DNA from: Candidatus Bathyarchaeota archaeon
GTDB lineage: Archaea > Thermoproteota > Bathyarchaeia > Bathyarchaeales > Bathycorpusculaceae
Direction of reading: 5' to 3'
DNA: 47,680 nucleotides
NCBI GenBank assembly: GCA_022865455.1
Contig: JALHSY010000181.1
Coordinates: forward strand, 1-47,680
Positions 1 to 6,989 of this stretch are shown here, piece after piece (position 1 is the stretch's first letter; the number at the start of each line of letters is the position of its first letter). The position numbers and the translations under genes are program-made. Under the pieces are notes generated by a model. That model had not been told where the DNA came from. It worked only from the letters and a program-made list of their open reading frames with translations, and made no database searches.

Positions 1-99
1 AGGGCAGATACTATGGACGAGCTTAAGGAAACACATGACAAGATAAGGAAATTGGAGAAAGTCAGGCAAACATTGACAATGGTCGCGCACGAAGGGTAG
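1..99 (+). CDS. C-terminal end of a truncated ORF, helical tail
   Basis: The reading frame is open from the first base and ends at TAG 97-99, giving 32 residues that are charged and helical (DELKETHDKIRKLEKVR). The start lies outside the window. The tail vaguely recalls the coiled linker before the H-box of a histidine kinase, but it ends just where an H-box would begin, so no function is assigned. A pyrimidine-rich, T-rich tract follows the stop. Confidence 0.45.
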   Translation, partial: RADTMDELKETHDKIRKLEKVRQTLTMVAHEG

Positions 100-102
100 A
101 AA

Positions 103-125
103 ACCGTTTTCTCTTTTCTTCTTTT
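103..125 (+). terminator. T-rich archaeal-type terminator
   Basis: Directly after the stop codon at 99 lies a run of T clusters (gttttctcttttcttctttt). This matches the oligo-T transcript ends known in archaea. No hairpin is needed or seen. Confidence 0.4.
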
Positions 126-199
126 GACGCGCACTATCTTGTTGCAGGTAAGAGATTGTTGTAGGATTTCACGACCAGATGTTTCGCCTATTGCTTGGT

Positions 200-566
200 C
201 TAGGCTAGTTGTTCATTTTTTCCTAGCCACAATGTGGAGACTTTGCTTCTGGTATTTGTGGTGGGGTCGCTTAGTTCGAAACTCACGCTTGAACTTTGCG
301 CGGGCGGTATCAGAATCAGGATACGAGTCTCGTTTGACTTGTTTTGGACATAGATTGAGACTGTTTTTGTCATTCGAGGTGCAAGAGTTCCCCAGTCTAT
401 TGAAGAAACACGCTGAGTACGGTTTCTGTTCCAAAACACTTCCATGTATGGATCTGTCAGCAGTGCTGAAACGTTGTGGATTGATGGTGTCGGAAAGAGA
501 TGCAGCGCATAGACTAGGAGCAGTATGCTTAGCACTAGAATTACGGTGCGGTACTTGCTGAACATT
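200..566 (-). CDS. small signal-anchored secreted protein (WG-x-L family, copy 1)
   Basis: About 121 residues starting MFSKYRTV. An ATG further upstream is possible, but GAAGGA lies about ten bases before 566 and the same arrangement recurs in the paralogue at 2051, which decides the start. Residues 5-25 form one hydrophobic signal/anchor segment. The ectodomain has the family hallmark S-x-D-W-G-T-L-A-P followed by a beta strand SIYVQNKSNETRILIL, as in the copies at 837, 3711 and 46246. The C-terminal half is less conserved and lacks the FSFDI strand. The function is not known; a TasA/AbpA-like fibre subunit is a hypothesis. The gene and its upstream region are duplicated at 1932-2217. Confidence 0.65.
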
Positions 567-732
567 TGCTGTTGTCCTTCTAACATATGAGGTGACAGGT
601 CATAGATGTGATTTGTCGAAAAATGTTCTATCAAACACGGAGGCACTGCCAAGCACTATAATCACCTTTGAGTGTTCTTCAACCGCTGTCTAGATTTGGG
701 AAGCAGAATGGTTGGAGACACAAGCATCGTTG
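446..732. repeat. segmental duplication, copy A
   Basis: This stretch matches 1932-2217 in the same orientation, by eye at roughly 80-85 percent with a few small indels. It covers the first third of the secreted gene at 200-566, its ribosome binding site and about 165 bases upstream. The ends are sharp: the match starts at gtatggatctgtcagcagtg and stops after acacaagcatcgttg. Confidence 0.85.
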
Positions 733-785
733 GCGCGGGGGATGTGCATCTGGTACTGTATTTCTGTAGTTCAGAGAAACAGTAA

Positions 786-795
786 TATTTATTAA
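786..795 (+). promoter_or_regulatory. TATA box of the gene at 837
   Basis: The sequence tatttattaa lies about 45 bases before the ATG. The same block (attaagactyaa or similar) recurs before the paralogue at 3711. A Shine-Dalgarno-like aggtg at 822-826 follows, so this transcript should have a short leader. Confidence 0.5.
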
Positions 796-836
796 GACTT
801 ACGATTCACGTTTACGACAACAGGTGAAAAACGGGA

Positions 837-1280
837 ATGCAAAAAGTTGTAGAAGGAACCGTCTTGGGAGTCGTTGCAGCAGCCATAGTTTCTGTTGCCT
901 TGGTTGCAGCGCTGCTCAGCGCGAGTCAGACGATGACAAACGCTGGGACTGTGACGGGAAAAGGTGTAGGAGTTTTCTGGGACAGTGCCGGCACGAATAA
1001 GACTACATTGATTAGCTGGGGGACTCTGTCGCCTGGTGACACGAAGTCTTGCTTAGTGTACGTGAAGAATGTGGGCAACGATCCAGTTACTCTTAGCATG
1101 ACCACCAGTGCGTGGGTTCCATCAAACGCTTCAAGCAGCATAAGTCTTGTTTGGAATTGTACTGGCTACGTTTTGCCATTACACAATGCTTTCGTGGCAT
1201 GTAATCTGGTTTTGAATGTTTCATCAAGTACAACCGGAATAACCGACTTTAGCTTCAACATAACAATAGCCGGAACATAA
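837..1280 (+). CDS. small signal-anchored secreted protein (WG-x-L family, copy 2)
   Basis: 147 residues. A hydrophobic segment (about 8-30) ends in ALLSASQT, followed by a beta-rich ectodomain. Family marks: GVGVFWDS (about 43-50), SWGTLSPGD, VYVKNVG, W-x-PS-x-AS, LVWNCTGY, and a terminal strand FSFNITIAGT. Several N-x-S/T sites fit a glycosylated surface protein. Start: ATG at 837 with aggtg ten bases upstream and a TATA box at 786. The layout (N-terminal anchor, single beta domain, terminal strand) resembles TasA/camelysin and the archaeal bundling pilin AbpA, but this is analogy only; a family search would be needed to claim homology. Confidence 0.8.
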   Translation: MQKVVEGTVLGVVAAAIVSVALVAALLSASQTMTNAGTVTGKGVGVFWDSAGTNKTTLISWGTLSPGDTKSCLVYVKNVGNDPVTLSMTTSAWVPSNASSSISLVWNCTGYVLPLHNAFVACNLVLNVSSSTTGITDFSFNITIAGT

Positions 1281-1449
1281 AGTCAGCCTCAAAACCCTCA
1301 ACCTTTCTTTCGATCAGAAGACGATAGACAGCATATCTCCGACAGCTGCTTTGTTGCAGAAGAAACTCGGGTTAGGTGACATCGAGACTTCGCTAATATA
1401 GGGAAAAGATGCTGTCAGTATTATTGATATAGAAGATTAGATGTATAAG

Positions 1450-1457
1450 TTTATATA
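1450..1457 (+). promoter_or_regulatory. TATA box of the gene at 1507
   Basis: A clean archaeal box A, tttatata, lies 50 bases before the ATG at 1507. The G-rich leader ggtgaaaggacggagagtgg carries a Shine-Dalgarno-like sequence. Confidence 0.55.
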
Positions 1458-1506
1458 AGAGTTAGGTAGTTGGTCAGATGTTGGTGAAAGGACGGAGAGT
1501 GGAACG

Positions 1507-1806
1507 ATGGAGAAGGAAAAAAACGCGTCTTCTATGAATAGTCTACCCTCGGAAGTGCTTCATGAGCCACAATTAGATACTATCCTGATGGTTGAAAAAA
1601 CTATTCTGGATTCCGATGATTATCCCACGCGGATGGAGCTTTGGAGAAGACTGCCAAGGAAAGTGCAATATCAAACGTTCGGACGTATATTGGACTACTT
1701 TGAAGCTTCTGGAAAGATAGCGTTCGACGGCAAGAAGATCATATACACAGGTGTAAACAACCCCAAACTTGAAGCTTTGATAAGGTCAAGCGTGAGAATC
1801 CGCTAG
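1507..1806 (+). CDS. small winged-helix DNA-binding protein
   Basis: 99 residues. After a polar N-terminus (1-25), residues 30-95 look like an archaeal winged helix: helix LDTILMVEKTIL, then DYPTRMELWRRLPRKV, a recognition helix QYQTFGRILDYFEASGKI and a wing with FDGKKIIYTG. The 'PRKVQYQTF..IL.Y...SGKI' pattern is common in small archaeal transcription factors. It has its own promoter and lies between two members of the secreted family, so local regulation is possible but not shown. Confidence 0.75.
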   Translation: MEKEKNASSMNSLPSEVLHEPQLDTILMVEKTILDSDDYPTRMELWRRLPRKVQYQTFGRILDYFEASGKIAFDGKKIIYTGVNNPKLEALIRSSVRIR

Positions 1807-1880
1807 TTACGTTGTTTTGTACCCGAAGGTCTTATCGTATTCTTTATGCGACATAATATCCAATATGTGAGGGCAGAAAT

Positions 1881-2051
1881 TCACAATAGTGTAACATGAA
1901 CGGTATCCTTCAGGATGGCCGCGCGCGCCACGTATGGATCTGTCAGCAGTGCTGAAACATTGTGGAATGATGATTTTGGAGAAGAATGTAACGCATAGGC
2001 TAGGAGCAATATGCTTATCGCCAGAACCAAAGCGTAATACTTGCTGTACAT
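1881..2051 (-). pseudogene. truncated secreted-family gene (copy 3)
   Basis: 56 residues starting MYSKYYALVLAIS. The signal/anchor and the stretch HNVSALLTDPYV are kept and match copy 1, then the sequence diverges (ARAAILKDTVHVTLL) and stops. The whole WG-x-L ectodomain is lost. The break coincides with the end of the 1932-2217 duplication and an unusual gcgcgcgcc at 1921-1929. The ribosome binding site (aaaggacaacaacaaATG) and a TATA-like atatttatg upstream are intact, so a signal-peptide-only product could still be made. Confidence 0.75.
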
Positions 2052-2217
2052 TTGTTGTTGTCCTTTAAGCCTAGTTACTAACAAGTCATAAATATGATTT
2101 ATCGAAAAATGTTCTATGAAACACGTCTGCATTGTCAAGCACTATAGTCACTTTTGGGTGTTCTTCAACCGCCGTCTGGATTCGTAGGCAGAATGGTTGG
2201 AGACACAAGCATCGTTG
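1932..2217. repeat. segmental duplication, copy B
   Basis: Second copy of 446-732. It contains the start of the truncated secreted gene, its promoter, and on the far side the last 50 or so bases of the DUF457-like gene ending at 2165. The original order was therefore probably DUF457 gene then secreted gene on the minus strand. Confidence 0.85.
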
Positions 2218-2905
2218 AAGCATTAACGTGAGCTTTCAGAGTGTGTTCAAATCGTTTGCTTGGACGCGTGCGATCAGATTTCGAAATGTGGGCGGTAGAA
2301 GCGCGTCGAGTTCTTGCTGCGTGAACGATGACGAGCACAATCGAAACTGCGAAGACGAACATGTATACTAGGTGGGGGGCCACCAACAAGACAGGGACGT
2401 CCAATGGATATCTGGCGAAAGTCGGCAGCAGAACGGTTGCCGTGGGTATTAGCAGGATGAGATTTGATTTGTGAGGTTGCAATAACGTCTTTACGTCTTT
2501 CGTTTTTAGCATAAGGATCATTGCCACTAGAAAAGCTGCTAGCTCGGTTGCCGTGTTTTCTGGGCTCATTATGCTTATGCCGATTCCGTAGTACTGCGTT
2601 GTAAGTGGCCAGAAAAGCTGAACGTGGCCGCCAATGAAATAGTCGGCAACCAGTGGGTGTTGTATTATGGCCAGGTAGTATGGCACGGCCTTGGCACGGT
2701 ACCTGATGAAGAGCGGAATGAAGAGCACCGTTAGCAGTATTACTGAATGTACTGGGCCTCTGTGTTGAAGGAAGGGAAAAAGTATGTCAATGTCGGGGAT
2801 GACAGAAAGTGTGAGTACGGCTGGAATGTTGATGTTAGTTCTTGTTATCCGTGATGATGCCTTCGCGAAGATGTATCCGAGCGAGAAGTGCCCGACTGCG
2901 AACGT
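2165..2905 (-). CDS. DUF457/YdjM-like membrane metal-dependent hydrolase with ACG start
   Basis: Conventional start rules give a 187-residue ORF from GTG 2728, but the same frame continues upstream into a convincing N-terminus: TFAVGHFSLGYIFAK, PDIDILFP, HRGPVHS. P-D-x-D and H-R-G-x-x-H-S are the hallmark metal-site motifs of this family, so the real protein is about 246 residues with several membrane helices. No ATG, GTG or TTG precedes the conserved region. The codon before FAVGHF is ACG, and a perfect GAGGAG sits seven bases ahead of it (GCGAGGAGAATAAAAACG). Either translation starts at ACG or the gene lost its ATG recently. The C-terminal tail runs into duplicated sequence. Confidence 0.6.
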   Translation of the reverse strand, partial: TFAVGHFSLGYIFAKASSRITRTNINIPAVLTLSVIPDIDILFPFLQHRGPVHSVILLTVLFIPLFIRYRAKAVPYYLAIIQHPLVADYFIGGHVQLFWPLTTQYYGIGISIMSPENTATELAAFLVAMILMLKTKDVKTLLQPHKSNLILLIPTATVLLPTFARYPLDVPVLLVAPHLVYMFVFAVSIVLVIVHAARTRRASTAHISKSDRTRPSKRFEHTLKAHVNASTMLVSPTILPTNPDGG

Positions 2906-3223
2906 TTTTATTCTCCTCGCACTGTAGACTTGCGTGCGGAGCTAATAAGGTTAGACTTTTCATGCTACCCCTAACGCGATGCAGACGTGTCTTCTGATAG
3001 GTTTCTCGTGGTCTGTTTATGTTTTCTTTTCCGGCTCCGCAGTGTTGGTTTCCGGTTTCTCTTCTGTTTCGGTTGCCAGTTCTTCTATGGGTGGTGGAGG
3101 TTTCGCGCGCTCATGGCGAAGATGAATCAGTTTTGATTAGGTTGTTTGTGTGAATGCTTCCGTGGTTTTAGGTGTTTCCTTGTCAAAAATGGTAAAGCTC
3201 CTTGAGACTTGAGAGGTAAGTTG
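2906..3223. other. intergenic stretch with a coding remnant
   Basis: No complete gene is seen. On the minus strand a 39-codon frame (3136 down to the stop at 3017) reads IHLRHERAKPPPPIEEL and then Glu/Thr/Pro-rich residues ending EPEKKT. It looks like the cytoplasmic tail of a lost protein: it has no start codon and no homologous body upstream. Confidence 0.4.
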
Positions 3224-3631
3224 TTATGTATATTTTTCTCCATAATGGAGTGCGACTATGTATTTGTCCTTTATGTCGATTATTGAGTCTGCGTTGAGGT
3301 CTGCTCGTGGATCCCAATTCGGCGTTTGTGGAGTGGAACCGAATGCTTTTGCCAAGATGAATAGGTCGCGAACGTCGACTACGCCGTCTTGGTTCAAATC
3401 CCATGGGAAGTAAACGCCCTGTTCGAAAATGATGTCAAAGCTGAAACTAGAAATTCCTACGATACTAGAGGACACTTGTAGACTTTGTTTGACTTGGACA
3501 GTTTCGTTTGTTCCAATTTTGTTGTTCACACAAGTCCAAGAAAACTGTAGGTGATTGGAAGCGTTGGGTGGGTTCCAGTTTGCGGGTTTCAGAATCAGTG
3601 TGTGGTTGGCTTGCAGCGTTTGTAAAAGCAT
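3224..3631 (-). pseudogene. N-truncated secreted-family domain fused to a dockerin-like tail (copy 4)
   Basis: 135 residues, with a stop codon 11 codons upstream of the first ATG. Residues 1-68 match the second half of the WG-x-L family (NWNPPNAS, SSIVGISSFSFDIIFE); the signal anchor and WG-x-L strand are absent. Residues 74-130 are a dockerin type I-like pair of calcium loops, DLNQDGVVDVRDLFILAKAF and DLNADSIIDIKDKYIVALHY. Without a signal peptide the product would stay inside, so this is probably a 5'-deleted gene. The 5' break lies next to the promoter of the divergent intact paralogue at 3711. Confidence 0.65.
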
Positions 3632-3676
3632 GTAGGTTTTCTTGATGTGTATTTGTGTTGTTTAAGTGAACAATAA

Positions 3677-3686
3677 TGTTTATTAA
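3677..3686 (+). promoter_or_regulatory. TATA box of the gene at 3711/3714
   Basis: tgtttattaa, nearly identical to the box at 786, is centred about 32 bases before ATG 3714. That spacing puts the transcription start within a few bases of the start codon, so the mRNA is likely leaderless, unlike that of the copy at 837. Confidence 0.5.
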
Positions 3687-3710
3687 GACTCAATACACAC
3701 GTTTCACACC

Positions 3711-4172
3711 GTGATGGAAATGCCAACAGAAAAAGGTAATATTCTGGCGGTTCTAGTCATCGCAGCCTTAGTCGTCGCTACCACAACCGTCTCTGCTCTC
3801 CTTTCGGCAAGCAAGACATTCTCTAATACCGGAAATGTGAAAGCCGTTGGGGTTGGAGTGTACGTGGACAGCGGTTGCAGCCAGCCACTTTCATCCATAA
3901 ATTGGGGAACGTTGACTCCAGGTTCAACGAGTAACTTCACGGCTTACGTTCGTGACGAGGGCACCACAGCATTGGTTCTAAGCAAGACAATTGGTAACTG
4001 GAACCCGTCATCTGCTTCAAGTTACATAACGCTGAATTGGAACCGTGAAGGTTATGTGCTAGGTTCAGGAGCGACTGTTCAAACGATATTTACTCTCTTA
4101 GTCTCGTCAAACATCAGCGGAATCTCAAGTTTCAGCTTCGACATAACGATAACTGGAACAGAAAGCACCTAA
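3711..4172 (+). CDS. small signal-anchored secreted protein (WG-x-L family, copy 5)
   Basis: 153 residues from GTG 3711, or 152 from ATG 3714; the latter fits a leaderless mRNA. Hydrophobic segment about 11-31 (NILAVLVIAALVVATTTVSAL), then SASKTFSNTG, GVGVYVDSGC, INWGTLTPGST, AYVRDEG, NWNPSSAS, YITLNWNREGY and the terminal strand SSFSFDITITGT. It aligns along its full length with the copy at 837. Likely an extracellular beta-sandwich anchored by its N-terminus or polymerised; the function is not established. Confidence 0.8.
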   Translation: MMEMPTEKGNILAVLVIAALVVATTTVSALLSASKTFSNTGNVKAVGVGVYVDSGCSQPLSSINWGTLTPGSTSNFTAYVRDEGTTALVLSKTIGNWNPSSASSYITLNWNREGYVLGSGATVQTIFTLLVSSNISGISSFSFDITITGTEST

Positions 4173-4277
4173 AACCTAAACTTCCCAATTTCTATGTACC
4201 CGTTGTGTCTTGATGATTGCTCTTTGCTTTTGTTGTTGTGTTCAGTTGGAACATGGCGCATGTGCTTTTTGAGTCTT

Positions 4278-5852
4278 CTACTTCTTTTTGATCATACGCA
4301 GAATGTTTTCCTCGTATTTCAGTAATGGTTTTGCAAAGAGTTTTAGTAATGGTATCTTTTGTGTGATACGCTTAGCCATTTGGATTTCAGGAATCGTCAT
4401 TATTCCTGCGAGAGGCGTTAGCGTTGCGTAGGTGATTAGATATAGAAGTCCTCCGATTGGAACATTGAAGAGCGCGGGCAAATGCGTGAAATGAAAAACA
4501 AGAAGGGGTATGCTGCATACTGCTGAGATCAAATAGATCCTGACTATTGAGCGGACGTCAAACTTTATTTGGAAGTTTTTTCTTGCGATGTATGCGCCGT
4601 AAATCGTGCTCGCAGTGCTTGCTATGAGGGACGCGATTATTAGACCTGGAACGCTGTACGTTTTAGTAAGTGCGGGCGATAGGACGATGAGTGCGATCAA
4701 GGCGATTATGCTTGCTTTTAGTGTTGTTTTTGTTTCCCCGAGGCCGTTGAAGAAGCTTGAGAGTGTGAGATAACCTAGTCCCACGAGAAAATATGTCAAG
4801 CAGAAAATTGCCAAGAATAATGAGGCAGGTTGGTATGTTGAACCGTACACTATTTCGACTATTTCGTTGGAAAGCAGGATTAGCAGGAATGCTATCGGGA
4901 GTATGATCATGGCTGTGTATTTGTTTGCGAGTTTGAAGAAGCCTTCTATTTTGTTGTTTGTTTCTGAATCGAGTTTTGAGAATGCGGGAAGCAATGCTGT
5001 TGTGATTGGAACTGACAGAACCGCGACAAGTGCGGTGAAGTTTGCGGCTGCTTTGTAGTTTCCAATGTCAGTGTCAGTTGTGAAGATAGCAAGTATGAAG
5101 TTTTGGTAAAGTGGAACGAAGCTTGTGAGAAGCACTGATATGTAGAGCGGTGCTCCATAACGCATCAGAGTTTTCAAATCGTCTGAAATATTGTAGCTAT
5201 CTTTGACGTCTTGTTTTTCTCGTATCATAAGGAAGAGAAGGGCTATACCTGCGATTGCTGCGACAATGTAGCTTGTCACGTAGCCTATTATGGCACCTGC
5301 GACGCCAAATCCTAGGAGAACGAGTGATATTGAGATTATGGTTTTGGCAAGTGCTTGTACGTTTGCTGAGAGTGCGTTGTATTCTGTTTTATCTAGACCC
5401 ACGAAGGCTGATGTTGCGGTTGAGAATATCACTTGGAAGAGTATTGAAGTGGATGCTATTCTGATGTAGAAGGCAAGGTCTGGTCTTTGGAGGAAAAATG
5501 AGCTGAATATATCCGCAAAAACGTAGTTGATGATGAAGATAGCTATTCCTGTGGATGCTCTGAGTAGTAGTCCATATTCGATTATTCTTGCTAGGCGCTT
5601 GGTTTCGCCTTTTGATTTGAGGCTTGCTGTGAATTTGGTTATGCCTTGGTTTATGCCTAAGTCGGTGAATGTTAAGAGAAGAGAGGGAATGACAAGTGCT
5701 AGGGTGTATTGTCCATATAGTTCTGGGCCTAGAAATCTTCCTGTTAGTATCGAACCGATCGCCAGAATCACGGTTGAAAGAGCCGTTCCTGAGATTAGGA
5801 AGAAGCCGCTGCGTGCTGAGTCCTCTGCGACTTTGATTAATTCGTCTGCCAT
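4278..5852 (-). CDS. Wzx-like polysaccharide flippase (MOP superfamily)
   Basis: 524 residues with about 12-14 hydrophobic helices, the usual size for an O-antigen/lipid-linked oligosaccharide flippase. The N-terminus SGFFLISGTALSTVILAIGS-x-x-TGRFLGPELYGQYTLAL is typical of the family (helix 1 and the G-R-x-L-G-P-x-x-Y-G loop). It should move lipid-linked glycan across the membrane. It stands alone with ATG at 5852; a TATA-like catttaatac lies near 5918-5927. Its first 83 codons are repeated in the chimeric pseudogene at 7731-8639, and a separate C-terminal flippase remnant lies at 44738. Confidence 0.88.
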   Translation of the reverse strand: MADELIKVAEDSARSGFFLISGTALSTVILAIGSILTGRFLGPELYGQYTLALVIPSLLLTFTDLGINQGITKFTASLKSKGETKRLARIIEYGLLLRASTGIAIFIINYVFADIFSSFFLQRPDLAFYIRIASTSILFQVIFSTATSAFVGLDKTEYNALSANVQALAKTIISISLVLLGFGVAGAIIGYVTSYIVAAIAGIALLFLMIREKQDVKDSYNISDDLKTLMRYGAPLYISVLLTSFVPLYQNFILAIFTTDTDIGNYKAAANFTALVAVLSVPITTALLPAFSKLDSETNNKIEGFFKLANKYTAMIILPIAFLLILLSNEIVEIVYGSTYQPASLFLAIFCLTYFLVGLGYLTLSSFFNGLGETKTTLKASIIALIALIVLSPALTKTYSVPGLIIASLIASTASTIYGAYIARKNFQIKFDVRSIVRIYLISAVCSIPLLVFHFTHLPALFNVPIGGLLYLITYATLTPLAGIMTIPEIQMAKRITQKIPLLKLFAKPLLKYEENILRMIKKK

Positions 5853-6038
5853 TAGCCTATTCCACTTTGAACATTCACTTTATCCACATTGCTGTAAGGG
5901 CAATCTGTAGCGTCGTATTAAATGTTATTTCACCATAGAAAAAATCGTAGACAATTATGGCGCGCGATATTTCGGGATTAGAAGCATTCCTTTTAAAGGA
6001 TTACAACACAAGGATAGTAAAGAGAGAAGGTAAGCAGT

Positions 6039-6710
6039 ATGAATTCTAAAATGAGTTCTGTATTAGGCCTAATTGTCATTGTGACAGTTTCGTTGATTCT
6101 TGTTGGGCACGTGGATGCAGCTGATTGTGGGTTAAACTTGCCCTCAACGCCGGTGACAATTGAAGTTTGGAATGGCACAGAGAGCTATTATGAGACGCTG
6201 TTAAGCAACGTTCCTTCAGGTTACGACGTGACGAATCGTACCTACCTTGGATGGTGTGTCGACAGACGGTGTGTGATGCCGCGAAGTCCAGCGACTCATC
6301 AAGTGACTTTGTTTTCCAGTTGCAATCCGCCATCGGATCTGGCGGGTCAGAAGTGGGACATGGTCAACTATGTCTTGAATCACAGGCAAGGAGTAGCGGA
6401 GGATGTCCAGCAAGCCTTATGGTACTTTGTTAATTTGGTAGGCAACTATTCTCCTTCAAGTCCTACGGCATGGAGTATGATTAACGATGCAAACTTGAAC
6501 GGCGAAGGCTTTGTCCCGGAAACCGGTCAAGTAGTAGCAGTCATTTGCTATACAACGGATTCTAAAACTCAAATCACTATTATCGAGGTTGACAATCCGC
6601 CGCCTATACCAGAGTTTCAGTCATTCCTTGTTCTGTCACCATTCATGATTGCGACATTGCTGGCAGTCATAGTTTGCCGAAGAAAACGCGTTGGCATGGA
6701 AAGTAGATAG
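6039..6710 (+). CDS. secreted protein with PEF-CTERM-like archaeosortase signal
   Basis: 223 residues. A signal peptide (about 6-27, ending HVDAAD) precedes an ectodomain with GWCVDRRC (about 71-78), KWDMVNYVLNHRQG and DVQQALWYF. This Cys...Q-x-A-x-W-Y-F layout recalls Cys-Gln thioester surface domains, but that assignment is tentative. The C-terminus is tripartite: PIPEFQSF, a hydrophobic helix (LVLSPFMIATLLAVIVC) and a basic RRKR. That is the architecture of PEF-CTERM/PGF-CTERM sorting signals read by archaeosortases, one of which is encoded at 11378. ATG 6039 is preceded by gagaagg and a TATA-like ttttaaag near 5991. Confidence 0.75.
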   Translation: MNSKMSSVLGLIVIVTVSLILVGHVDAADCGLNLPSTPVTIEVWNGTESYYETLLSNVPSGYDVTNRTYLGWCVDRRCVMPRSPATHQVTLFSSCNPPSDLAGQKWDMVNYVLNHRQGVAEDVQQALWYFVNLVGNYSPSSPTAWSMINDANLNGEGFVPETGQVVAVICYTTDSKTQITIIEVDNPPPIPEFQSFLVLSPFMIATLLAVIVCRRKRVGMESR

Positions 6711-6712
6711 TT

Positions 6713-6989
6713 TTATGCCAAATTAATAGTGGCGGCACTGTGTATCAGATACTGGCATGCGGGTTCTGTCAAGTCCCTGTCGGAGTTCTTACGCTGTAAA
6801 AATTCGCCAGCTGTTTTCATAACATAGATTATTGTTGAGTCGGAGTCTATCTCTTCAAGCAAGCTGTCAATTTTTGTGATTGCAGAAGCAAGTTTTTCAA
6901 GTTGAAGGAAAGAGCATGGTGTTGTCGATCTTTTTATGTCCGAGGTACTGCGTCACATGTAGTATATTCTTGGCATAATTTTCTATCAT
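6713..6989 (-). pseudogene. tyrosine recombinase (integrase) C-terminal scrap
   Basis: From an ATG at 6989 the frame reads ENYAKNILHVTQYLGHKKID then NTMLF and stops at 6897. LGH followed by N-T-x-L-(Y) is the box II signature of tyrosine recombinases, but the nucleophilic Tyr is replaced by Phe. A plus-one shift recovers LQLEKLASAITKIDSLLEEI and a further 40 or so open codons to TAA at 6713, which I do not recognise. The N-terminal domain and the rest of the catalytic core are missing. The ATG overlaps the TGA of the toxin-like gene (ATGA), so the deletion joined the two reading frames end to start. Confidence 0.6.

Noticed and set aside
124-561. 145-codon plus-strand frame
   Set aside because: It lies opposite the secreted-family gene at 200-566, which has a signal anchor, ribosome binding site and paralogues; the plus frame has no recognisable features.
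566-652. N-terminal extension of the 200-566 gene (IEHFSTNHIYDL...)
   Set aside because: The conserved DNA here is promoter and leader shared by duplication; the internal ATG has the ribosome binding site and the extension would bury the signal peptide.
1262-1399. Open frame after the 837 gene (LNLSFDQKTIDSISP...)
   Set aside because: It has protein-like composition but no start codon and no recognisable homology; could be chance or a scrap.
3391-3420. ggttcaaatccc resembling a tRNA T-loop
   Set aside because: It lies inside the dockerin-like coding region and no acceptor, D or anticodon stems can be paired around it.
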